Assembly: GCA_002284615.2 (NCBI GenBank)
Contig: MU069968.1
Coordinates: 24,607-41,065 of the forward strand
Direction: 5' to 3'
Length of the DNA stretch: 16,459 nt
DNA from: Dunaliella salina
Taxonomy: Eukaryota > Chlorophyta > Chlorophyceae > Chlamydomonadales > Dunaliellaceae
Shown here: positions 9,324-15,785 of the stretch, piece by piece
Layout: each line of letters opens with the position of its first letter
How positions within the stretch are numbered: the stretch's first letter is position 1
Notes under the pieces: generated by a model
The model's input: the letters and a program-made list of their open reading frames with translations, nothing else
Told to the model about the DNA's origin: nothing
Database searches by the model: none
Position numbers and translations under genes: made by a program

Positions 9324-9833
9324 ATGGCGGATATAGTCCCAGAAGATGTAAAATGGATAAAAAATGCATTAGACAAGGAAGGCAGGCAGTCCTTCGTGCA
9401 GGGCCGACTGAAGCCCTTAGGACTGCACAAGAAGCTGACAATAGGTGGCGATAAGGCATGGAGTGAAAGATTCACTGCCAAAATCAAGCCAGAGTGTGGG
9501 GGGCTGTGCATGCTGGGTGGTAGGAGTTGTCTCATGGCTGAGGCTAGCACATTCCTCAAGAAGCGAGACTACTCAGCAGACCCCTCGCAGCTTTAGATCA
9601 TCAGCATTAGCAAGCCCGACTATGCGCGCAACTTCTGGCTTTATAAGGTTGACAAGCAGTTCCCGCTGCTGGCTTATGCTGCCAACAAGCTGCTGTCAGC
9701 CCTTGCCACCGCAGCTGCAGCTAAGAGGAATTGGCCAGACTTTGTCACAGCCTTGCGCAACCGCCTCACCATTGAGACGGCTAAGAAGCTGGTGTACACA
9801 AGGGCAAATATGCCTGCAGAGTGGTACTCCTAG
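9324..9833 (+). pseudogene. hAT transposase C-terminal region with internal stop
   Basis: One frame of 170 codons runs from ATG at 9324 to TAG at 9831-9833, interrupted by TAG at 9594-9596 (codon 91). After the stop, the segment FPLLAYAANKLLSALATAAA, then AKRNWPDF and LRNRLTIETAKKLVYTRANM, matches the hAT C-terminal dimerisation domain (typical pattern: P.L...A...LS.PATSAAAERNWSDF ... R.RL....A.KLV). The DNA-binding BED finger and the catalytic Asp/Asp/Glu core expected upstream are absent, so this is the last exon or a truncated remnant. The frame after the stop stays clean, which suggests a fairly recent mutation or a programmed break. Translation from 9324 would give only a 90-residue product lacking the dimerisation domain. 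Confidence 0.85.
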
Positions 9834-10239
9834 CTTGCAGCAAAGAGAGCACTAGGGGGAATGGTTTAAACACTAGATGTGCGGGAGTGGAAAACTGAAC
9901 AGATCAGGTTTTGGAACATCGATCTGGCATGCACAACTGATGCCAACTGAATTAATTTATTTTGAAGTTGTTGAGTGGAAAGGAGAGCCTGAGCTGTCCC
10001 GTGCTTAGAGGAAAGGAGAAGAGGAATGGGGATAGTCTAAGTGCACAGGACAGTGTAAGTACAAGGCAAAATCTGCCTAAGTGCTGATATAGAGCTATAT
10101 TTGGGCTAGATCACGCCCAGAGCTCGACAGAGTTATTTTTTCACTTTAATTTGGTTAAGGTGCTCTGTGGACGGCCCCCCACCTGCCATCCGAATCTGAT
10201 GGCCAAATTTGACTCGGAAGGGGAGTTCTGGAGGATAAA

Positions 10240-10312
10240 AGCGATTTCATATAGCGCAATATAGCGCTGTATTGCTATATAACGCTATAGGTTTGGCTCA
10301 TATAGCGCTATA
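10240..10312. repeat. right subterminal palindrome cluster
   Basis: The words ATATAGCGC, ATATAGCGCTGTAT, ATAACGCTATAG and CATATAGCGCTATATG lie close together, mirroring the left cluster. The last is a 16-bp perfect palindrome at the edge of the right terminal repeat. Confidence 0.85.
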
Positions 10313-10324
10313 TGCCGATCCCTA
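10301..10324 (-). repeat. hAT right terminal inverted repeat
   Basis: It ends GCCGATCCCTA at 10324. The reverse complement, TAGGGATCGGCATATAGCGC, pairs with the left end apart from one substitution and the 6-bp insertion on the left. Confidence 0.9.
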
Positions 10325-10332
10325 ATAACAAG
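10325..10332. repeat. hAT target-site duplication, right copy
   Basis: ATAACAAG is identical to 9169-9176. Confidence 0.93.
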
Positions 10333-10960
10333 GGAAAGGGAGGGCCTTCAGTCACATGACTGACTGCTAGTAAGGGGAGAGCCAGAGACAGAGCTAACGA
10401 GGATCTGGAGGGTCGTTAGCCACCTGGACAACGAAACTCTCCTTTTACTCTCAACCATACCATGCCCAGCTCCTATCCCCCCCCCCCCCCCCCCCCCCNN
10501 CCNNCCCCCNNNCCCCTAGCCCCTAGAAACTGAAAAGCATGAGCATGTCTGATGTTAACAATAGATTTCAAGCTCTGAACGAAAGGGCAGTGCAATATGA
10601 TTGGAAGACAAGTGAGGAGCCATCCAGAGGAAAAGAAAGGAAAGAAAAGAAAGACTACGCAGTCCAAGTCTGGCCGCGTGCATTTAGGAAAGATTACCTG
10701 CCTGAATGACAGGGCCCCACCACACAATCAAGATCCACACAATTCAGAGGTAGACAGTTCCCCCATACTGCTAAACATGCTATTTTCAGGTTCAATTTCC
10801 CAGATGTGTGTCCATGCCAGCCGTTCTTATTCCGTTCATGAAACTTCAACCCAAAAAATATAAAAATCAGAAGACCCCAGATCACGTTCCTGGCCTCCTA
10901 CACACCTGAAAATGGCCCACTTCGTGGACCACAGCCCCACCCAAGGACCTCCGACACTTC
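10333..10960. other. non-coding stretch with poly-C
   Basis: It opens with a GGGCCTTCAGTCA ... TGACTGCTAG word (10343-10370) that recurs at 13523-13551. It also contains a small 8-bp stem (GCTAACGA at 10393-10400, TCGTTAGC at 10413-10420), a C-rich run with unresolved bases and a GAAAAGAAAGG purine tract. No coding segment was recognised. Confidence 0.6.
10477..10516. repeat. poly-C tract with ambiguous bases
   Basis: C22 is followed by C clusters separated by N at 10499-10500, 10503-10504 and 10510-10512. The true length is unknown and the Ns reflect base-calling failure. Confidence 0.95.
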
Positions 10961-11040
10961 CAAAATTTGGTGTCGCTGACCTCCATACACCATGCTGACG
11001 TCCTGCACATTCAAAGAAGGAAGTCAAGAATTGACTCTTT

Positions 11041-11443
11041 TGGCATATTTGTGCTAACAGGGAAAAGTCTATGCAGAGCCTGCTTGTATTGGATAGAGTC
11101 TTCACAAGGATTTAAGCCTTCATCCATCAAGTTTGGCAGCTCCCTTATTGGTATGGATGGCTGCAGTAATGAGAGACTCCAGGAGCAGGGCGTGCGAGTC
11201 CCTGAAAATATAACACGTAGCATTCCTGATTGGGTATTCCCTAATGGTAATGGCTTCTCAGCCCGCCAACAAAGCCGCCCGAATGTTAACTGTGCGCTCT
11301 ATCCCAGGCCGACCTGTCCACCATGATCCCTCCAAGATTCCTGATTGTGACAGGGACATCCACCTTGTTGATTTAAGATTCTGTCCCGACACCAACCCCT
11401 TCATCATTAGAAACGTGCAGCAGCTCAACATGTCCACACTGTA
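11041..11443 (+). pseudogene. decayed restriction-like endonuclease domain of a non-LTR retrotransposon
   Basis: Two frames read in succession. The first (to about 11320) has NERLQEQGVRVPENITRSIP, then DWVFP and SRPNV. The second (to the TAA at 11442-11444) has RDIHLVDLRFCPDTNP and NVQQLNMSTL. They align with the better copy at 12137-12757 (GTLPKYIFP, SSRPDALLV, RHIHLVELKYCEDTRP). A frameshift lies between about 11285 and 11325, and the nuclease motif is degraded: RPD has become RPN and ELK has become DLR. The rest of the domain (the LLGVGG stretch) is missing. This copy retains sequence N-terminal to the point where the 12137 copy begins. Confidence 0.65.
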
Positions 11444-12087
11444 ACCAGACTTCAATCCCGCAGCTCAAGAAATCCAAACTGGAACAACAAAGGAACTCTA
11501 CATATCATCTAAATTGGTGTGGCTGGCACTATTTAAGATGACAACACAATCAAACCTCTTATGAATCTAGGCCTTACCAAGCACAAAGCCGGATTAGTAG
11601 CAAAACATGCCATGCCATCCAGAAATTGACATCCATCATTAACACCAGACATGCTCTTCGTTTTCAGGGGGCTTCTGGGGGGGTGGGGTGTTGGGCGCGC
11701 GGCGGAGGACAGCAGGAGAAGGAGAGTCTGGGCGTCCAAGAGCATGGCGGACAACCCCCCATTTCCTCGATAGCTCTGTTTCTGGCCCTAGGCTAGCTGT
11801 GTCTAGTGTAGGTTCTGAGGGCCTTCTGGTGAGGCCACTGCTAGCTTGCTAACTTGCTAGCTTGTGGGTTAGGGGACCTCCCCTTAATGCACGCAGCCTC
11901 TGGCCTGCATAGACTTTTCCTTTCGTTTCTTTTTTTTGGCAGCTCGGCTCTCTCTTGAACGGGGGAAAACTGTGCAAGTAGAAAACTCAAAAATATGAGA
12001 TGCAGGCCTTCAATGCCAATACATAATGAACATGAAACAAGTTGTCTGAGGAGTGACAGTACCCGCCCAACTCACACAAGCAATGCA

Positions 12088-12136
12088 GTATTCAAAGGCA
12101 GAACCACTGAGTGTTCGGATGCAAAATGCAATAGAG
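12088..12136. repeat. 24-bp minisatellite units, copy A
   Basis: Units begin at 12088 (AGTATTCAAAGGCA...) and 12110 (AGTGTTCGGATGCAAAATGC...). A third unit (AGTGTTCAGAGGCAAAATGC) follows at 12897, beyond the inserted element. Confidence 0.7.
12127..12136. repeat. target-site duplication of the RLE-element insertion, left copy
   Basis: TGCAATAGAG lies directly before the inserted sequence and recurs exactly at 12889-12898. The paralogous copy B has a single related GCAACAGAG at this place. Confidence 0.8.
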
Positions 12137-12757
12137 ATCCCAGAACATGCTACTAATGGGACCCTCCCTAAATATATTTTCCCACGCCGCTTCCCTAACA
12201 AGGATAGGCTCACTTCCAGCCGGCCTGATGCTCTATTAGTTGTTCCTCTGAAAAGAGCGTCTAGGTCGAATCCTTGTTATGAATTGAGAAGTGCAGGGGG
12301 GCGCGTGGGAAACAGGGAGGACTCAGCGCCAGCCACAGCCACTCCACCCACATCCAAGGCTCGTGACCCCAGTCAGCTCCACCCAGATCAGAGACACATC
12401 CACCTTGTAGAACTCAAGTACTGTGAGGACACACGGCCCAACAGCCAGCTTGAGGCCTCCAAGCAGCAGCACCGCGACCTTTGTCGTCATATTTCTAGAG
12501 CCTCAGCTCAAGTCACCCTCCATACTATCCTGTTAGGTGTGGGAGGAGTCATCTACATCCCACACACATTGGAGCCTCTGAAGGAGCTTGGTCTTGACAT
12601 TTTCAAGGCCACCAAGCTTGTCCGGAAGCTTCATGCTTATTCTGTCCTGTACGCTTACAAACTTGCCAGCACCAGACGCGCTCTTGAGAAAACCTTTTTC
12701 AACTCTCAACAAGGTCAGGCACGGGATACTGCTAGTAACCCTCCTGATCCCCACTGA
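12137..12757 (+). CDS. retrotransposon C-terminal restriction-like (PD-ExK) endonuclease domain, truncated
   Basis: There are 206 codons in one clean frame ending at TGA 12755-12757. The frame is accidentally open further upstream into host repeat from 12053; those 28 codons are not part of the element. SSRPDALLV (Asp at 12227-12229) followed by HLVELKYCEDTRP (E-L-K at 12410-12418) gives a PD ... ExK nuclease motif. It is followed by QLEASKQQH, the hydrophobic LHTILLGVGGVIY, then LKELGLDIFKATKLVRKLHA and a helix ending STRRALEK. The order (PD, acidic-x-Lys, A...K helix, glycine-rich strand, LG..., final helix) resembles the endonuclease of R2/NeSL/Dualen-type LINEs. Reverse transcriptase and the start are missing. 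Assignment is by motif layout, not by search. Confidence 0.7.
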   Translation: MPEHATNGTLPKYIFPRRFPNKDRLTSSRPDALLVVPLKRASRSNPCYELRSAGGRVGNREDSAPATATPPTSKARDPSQLHPDQRHIHLVELKYCEDTRPNSQLEASKQQHRDLCRHISRASAQVTLHTILLGVGGVIYIPHTLEPLKELGLDIFKATKLVRKLHAYSVLYAYKLASTRRALEKTFFNSQQGQARDTASNPPDPH

Positions 12758-12780
12758 CTTCTTTCTTCCGTTTTCTCTCG

Positions 12781-12809
12781 GTGAAGAGGATACCGTGTAT
12801 CCTCTTCAC
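12781..12809 (+). other. perfect 13-bp hairpin in the element's 3' untranslated region
   Basis: GTGAAGAGGATAC and GTATCCTCTTCAC flank a three-base CGT loop, 24 bp after the endonuclease stop. It could be a structure recognised by the element's reverse transcriptase. It is not evident in the related tail at 15430-15556. Confidence 0.85.
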
Positions 12810-12888
12810 GCCTCGGCCCTAGGTATCCCCTTTTCCTTAATTGATGTGGGGAGTGTTTCACTGCCTGCGTAGTTTTTCTCTTTTCTCT

Positions 12889-12990
12889 TGCAATAGAGTG
12901 TTCAGAGGCAAAATGCGACAGAGTTTACCTGAGAAGAGTGCAGAGATGTGCAGGCCAACCCAAGGTATCACCACATGAAACACCTTTGGC
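12889..12990 (+). repeat. dispersed repeat, copy A, 3' part
   Basis: It starts with the right TGCAATAGAG duplication (12889-12898), continues the minisatellite, then TACCTGAGAAGAGTGCAGAG and the GCAGGCCAACCC.AAGGTATCACCACAT stretch. It matches 13366-13466. Between 12990 and 13069 nothing is recognisable. Confidence 0.8.
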
Positions 12991-13068
12991 CTTCTGCAGG
13001 CTCTCCGCACTCGTGTATCCAAGAAAAGTTCGCAGCGGCCTCACCAAAGGGCCCTTAAAACCTCACAA

Positions 13069-13466
13069 GACACTGCTAGCCAGGTTGCCCGCCGTGCTCC
13101 TAGACACTCTCCTTCTTACACTCTTAGCCATCACCGGCCCCCAGCATAGACCTTTCTATTCGTTTTTTTTTCTTTGGCAACTCGGCTTCCTTTTGAACTG
13201 GGGAAAACTGTGCAAAAAACTCAAAAATATGAGATGCAGGCCTTCACTGCCAATACATAACGAACATGAAACAAGTTGTCTGAGGAGTGTCAGTACCCAC
13301 CCAACTTAGACAAACAATGTAGTGTTCAAAGGCAGAACCACTTAGTGTTCGGATGCAAAAAGCAACAGAGTGTTTAGAGGCAAATTGCAACCTGTTGACT
13401 CTACCTGAGAAGAGTGCAGAGATGTGCAGGCCAACCAAAGGTATCACCACATTAAACACCTTCGAT
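13069..13466 (+). repeat. dispersed repeat, copy B (uninterrupted)
   Basis: This copy matches copy A as a direct repeat, with strong similarity from 13149. It shows the empty site for the insertion in copy A: the minisatellite units starting at 13321, 13344 and 13369 run on without a break. The strong identity and proximity suggest segmental duplication or two insertions of one element family. No terminal features typical of LTRs (TG...CA ends, primer site) were seen. Confidence 0.8.
13321..13392. repeat. 24-bp minisatellite, copy B
   Basis: Three imperfect units of 23-25 bp start AGTGTTCAAAGGCA, AGTGTTCGGATGCA and AGTGTTTAGAGGCA. Confidence 0.75.
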
Positions 13467-13676
13467 TGCCTTTGCTTGAACTCCACCTCGTGCTTACAGG
13501 GATCACAGGTAATACAGAAATAAGGCCTTCAGTCAAGACGCATGACTGCTAGCCTGCTCGTAAAAAGAAGCATTATCATGAGTAAAAAATAGTGTTATTG
13601 TCCTGTTGCAGAAAAGTGGACACATCCTGAGCCTCGCAATGGGTATTTCAAGATGCATACGCCATGCGAAGTGAAA

Positions 13677-14018
13677 CTACCTGAGGGTGAGAGCAAAAAA
13701 GATAACATGTTTTTCATCTTGAAGCTCATCAGTGGCCTGACATAAATCACAGTTAGGGTAAGAGCCAGGATTCCAAGTTGCTGTCTCATAACGAAGGGTG
13801 TGGACACGGAGTCTTGAGCGAGCCACGCTGCGGATAACATCCTGGGGGAGGTCAAGAAACATGTACCTGAGGAGGTTGAAATGGGAATAAGTAGCCACAG
13901 CTCTGTTTGTGGGCAGGGCGAACCATTGATGGTAAGTCAGCCGCTTGCTGTTGCGTTTTCTGGGGTGTGAGTCTGAGAATGGAGCCCAGTACTGCAAACG
14001 TCTCATTCTCAGGTCCAC
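13677..14018 (-). pseudogene. LINE ORF2 C-terminal zinc-knuckle domain (degenerate)
   Basis: This is a 113-codon frame. RERNSKR-like basic sequence is followed by LTYHQWFALP, FLDLPQDVIRSVARSRLRVH and CDLCQATDELQDEKHVIFF. Counting from 14018, the knuckle has Cys90, Cys93 and His104, but the expected final Cys (position 109) is Ala. The frame stops soon after, and similarity continues in another frame towards 13600. The same domain, intact, is encoded on the other strand at 14076-14588. Confidence 0.7.
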
Positions 14019-14060
14019 GACAGACTACTAGCTAGTAGCTAAGATCAAATGGTTCACAAT

Positions 14061-14074
14061 TCAGCATATCTTGT
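14061..14074. repeat. target-site duplication of the plus-strand LINE, left copy
   Basis: TCAGCATATCTTGT is identical to 14614-14627. Fourteen bases is a typical LINE duplication length. Confidence 0.92.
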
Positions 14075-14075
14075 A

Positions 14076-14588
14076 AACCCTCGGGAGACTTACAGTAAAT
14101 TGGCAACCTATCAAACTTTGTTTGCAGTGCCTTTTGACCACAATGTGCGTGCCCCNGCCCGCTTACCGAGACACATGCATTTGGATCTGTCTCAACATGT
14201 CGTAAGGAATGTTAGCCGTTTCAGACTTAGGGCACACAGGTTGAAGGTGGAGACAGCGGCTTGGGATTCTCGAACCTCTCTCGTGTGTGATTGCTGCTCT
14301 AGTGCTGAGATTCAGGATGAAGTCCATGCCCTTTTGACGTGCAGAAACGCAGCTGTTTGTGATTTGAGGAGAAAGTATGCTTACCTGTTCAACTGCTTCT
14401 CAGGTGTTTTTTCAATGGAACAACCTTATTTACAGCAAGTTAGTGTCCAGGGTGTGCAGGATTTCCTCTTGCAACACAACAACAAGCTTTATTTATTTAT
14501 TTCTGAGCTTATGGATATTATGTTGGCTGGCGAGGACCAGTCACAGGCTGATCAGTCGAACAATCTGGCTGAAGGTCCCCAAATGTAA
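14076..14588 (+). CDS. LINE ORF2 C-terminal fragment with CCHC zinc knuckle
   Basis: An uninterrupted frame of 170 codons ends at TAA 14586-14588. The frame is open from 14049 but the codons before 14075 are host sequence. After FAVPFDHNVR, LPRHMHLDLSQHVVRNVSRF and RLRAHRLKVETAAWD comes CDCCSSAEIQDEVHALLTC, a Cys-x2-Cys-x9-His-x4-Cys knuckle, then DLRRKYAYLF and an amphipathic end (LQHNNKLYLFISELMDIML). Such a knuckle closes ORF2 of L1-like and related LINEs, after the reverse transcriptase. With no stops or frameshifts in 170 codons this copy is young compared with the minus-strand relatives. The reverse transcriptase is absent because of the truncation, and no promoter is expected. Confidence 0.8.
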   Translation, partial: NPRETYSKLATYQTLFAVPFDHNVRAXARLPRHMHLDLSQHVVRNVSRFRLRAHRLKVETAAWDSRTSLVCDCCSSAEIQDEVHALLTCRNAAVCDLRRKYAYLFNCFSGVFSMEQPYLQQVSVQGVQDFLLQHNNKLYLFISELMDIMLAGEDQSQADQSNNLAEGPQM

Positions 14589-14613
14589 ATCTAAATCTAA
14601 ATCTAAATCTAAA
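14586..14613 (+). repeat. (TAAATC)n LINE tail
   Basis: About four and a half units follow directly, the first unit containing the TAA stop codon of the LINE frame. The stop also lies inside TGTAA, the green-algal poly(A) signal, so there is practically no 3' untranslated region. Confidence 0.9.
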
Positions 14614-14627
14614 TCAGCATATCTTGT
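14614..14627. repeat. target-site duplication of the plus-strand LINE, right copy
   Basis: TCAGCATATCTTGT is identical to 14061-14074. Confidence 0.92.
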
Positions 14628-15145
14628 TCGAAACTGTGAGAGTAAGTCAAACCACCCATGGCAGATAGGATATGAGAGGACCAGCAATCATTAGATGAGG
14701 AGCTCAATCGTATGTCAGCATATAAAACCTTTCTCATGGTGCAGCTGTTGCAACAAATGAAATAATTATATTGGCGCAAAGCTGCACGAAACCAGTTGAA
14801 TTGAAGGGGATCCAGAGGACAAGGTTTACAAGGTTTACAAGGGAACATAACCTTCAGCCAGAAAGTTTGGCTGCTCGGTGTTCCAGAGTACACTCTCGCA
14901 TAACTGACCAAGAAAAAGTAGTGTCCCTAACTCCACCTCAAGCTTAGATTGCAAGAAAGTTGAAGGTGTTGCTGCAATCACTTGAAGTTCTACAAGAGTT
15001 GACAGTCCGGCGGGGTACAGACAATCAAAAGCCTTCACTTGAGTGTGGGCTCACAGTCAGAATGTGATGGTCTATCCAATGATCCAAGCCAGCCTCTCAT
15101 ATCCTAGTGTCCTTACGAAGAATGGGCGAAACGACTGAGCTGAAA

Positions 15146-15556
15146 TGAAGCATTGGTGTCACAGGTGTTATTAACGCTAAAGCTGTTACAATTGACCCTA
15201 TTCTCCTGGGTGTAGGTTGAACTATTTACACTGAGCATACCCTGAAGCAATTCAAACAACTAGGATTGGATCACTAGCGTGCCACGAAGCTTGCTCAACA
15301 ACTTCATGCCCATTCTGTTCAATATGCCCACAAATTAGTCTCCACACGCCGCGCTATTGAAAACAAGAATACTTCCCACAGCCAGGTTCTAGTGCCAGGT
15401 GCTTCTAGTAACCCTCCAGATCCACATAAGCATTCTCTTTCTCATACCTTGTGGTGGAGGGGGCACATGGCTCTCTCTTGAGCCTATGCGTCTCCTCTTC
15501 CTTGATGTAGGGAGAGCTCCTCTGCCTACGATGTTTTTTTCTTTTTCTTTCTGTTA
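15146..15556 (+). pseudogene. decayed endonuclease-type retrotransposon 3' end
   Basis: The frame at 15182-15430 reads AVTIDPILLGVG-stop-TIYTEHTLKQFKQLGLDH-stop-RATKLAQQLHAHSVQYAH, then VSTRRAIE and SSNPPDPH. It aligns throughout with the C-terminus of the element at 12137-12888, with stops TGA and TAG at the marked points and a frameshift upstream near 15150. Its 3' untranslated part shares CTTGATGTAGGGAGAG ... CTGCCTACG and the pyrimidine tail with 12838-12888, so both belong to one family. The 5' limit is unclear. Confidence 0.7.
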
Positions 15557-15616
15557 CAAGAAGAAATGAAGAATTGAAAAAAGAAGTGCATAGGCGGAGA
15601 AACTTCTCTCCCTACA
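15501..15616. repeat. inverted repeat of retrotransposon 3' ends
   Basis: CTTGATGTAGGGAGAG at 15501-15516 is perfectly inverted at 15601-15616. Similarity continues inward (CTCTGCCTACG versus CTCCGCCTATGC read on the minus strand) to pyrimidine runs that meet near 15550-15570. This looks like two copies of the same 3' end placed tail to tail, the right one on the minus strand. Confidence 0.75.
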
Positions 15617-15785
15617 TCAAGTAAACTTCAATTTTGAAGAACAGGAGACACTTTGCTTGGCAAAGCCGCGGGTCCCTTTCACTGCAAATTCAAGGATGAG
15701 ATGATCTAGTCAGGAATTCAAAGGACTACTGGATGCGGCTGCAAAATTCGGCATTTAGAGGTGCTCTTGTGTGCTAGTGCTCCCC

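Larger units (their letters stand above)
9177..10324 (+). mobile_element. complete hAT-superfamily element (1148 bp), non-autonomous
   Basis: Both ends can be set to the base. The left end begins TAGGGATTGGCA, and the right end, read inward on the minus strand, begins TAGGGATCGGCATATAGCGC. Outside them lie perfect 8-bp duplications, ATAACAAG. The left end has an extra 6-bp TTGGCA, so the inverted repeats align with one gap. Just inside both ends are clusters of TATAGCGCTATA-type palindromes, the place where hAT transposases bind subterminal repeats. The element carries only the C-terminal part of a transposase (9324-9833), broken by a stop, so it cannot encode a full enzyme and would depend on a relative. 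It lies in TE-rich DNA after the last visible YIPF6-like exon. Confidence 0.92.
11811..12136 (+). repeat. dispersed repeat, copy A, 5' part
   Basis: 11811-11905 matches 15854-15941 (GGTTCTGAGGGCCTTCT ... TGCACGC.GCCTCTGGCC). From about 11907 to 12136 it matches 13149-13370 closely, through a pyrimidine tract, GGGGAAAACTGTGCAA, the CTCAAAAATATGAGATGCAG block and the 24-bp minisatellite units. The repeat is cut by the insertion at 12137-12888 and resumes at 12889. No protein was recognised; a short minus-strand frame is shared with copy B. Confidence 0.8.
12137..12888 (+). mobile_element. 5'-truncated non-LTR retrotransposon with endonuclease tail
   Basis: This 752-bp segment is absent from the otherwise matching repeat copy B and is bounded by a 10-bp duplication, so it is an insertion. 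It starts abruptly in the middle of a coding frame (residues IPEHATNGTLPKYIFP), the usual mark of incomplete reverse transcription from the 3' end. It carries the C-terminal endonuclease domain (to 12757) and a 131-bp 3' untranslated part ending in a pyrimidine-rich tail, TTTTTCTCTTTTCTCT, rather than poly(A). A related, more decayed 3' end lies at 15182-15556. Confidence 0.8.
14075..14613 (+). mobile_element. 5'-truncated LINE insertion with (TAAATC)n tail
   Basis: This 539-bp insertion is flanked by 14-bp perfect duplications. It begins mid-frame and ends in a short tandem tail, so it shows the three marks of target-primed reverse transcription: 5' truncation, repeat tail and target duplication. 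It sits in the older minus-strand LINE. Removing it and one duplicate rejoins the older element's reading frame (DML|NCEP). One ambiguous base lies at 14156. Confidence 0.9.
13600..15060 (-). mobile_element. older LINE remnant on the minus strand, interrupted
   Basis: The minus-strand frames, read from 15060 downward, give LEVELGTLLFLGQL and ESVLWNTEQPNFLAEG (to 14835), then after a frameshift DPLQFNWFRAALRQYN, NDCWSSHILSAMGGL and SFEQDML (to 14612). At 14613 the frame is broken by the plus-strand LINE insertion and resumes at 14060 with NCEPFDL, then, after another frameshift, VDLRMRRLQYWAPF to 13677. This is the C-terminal part of a non-LTR retrotransposon polyprotein, downstream of the reverse transcriptase. 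Both outer limits are approximate; no tail repeat or duplication was found. Confidence 0.65.

Noticed and set aside
12053..12136. Start of the endonuclease frame at ATG 12053.
   Set aside because: These 28 codons are host repeat, also present in copy B at about 13286-13370. The element begins at 12137, so the apparent start is accidental.
11811..13466. Copies A and B as the two LTRs of a retrotransposon.
   Set aside because: Only about 80 bp separates them. No TG...CA ends, primer-binding site, polypurine tract or gag/pol coding lies between.
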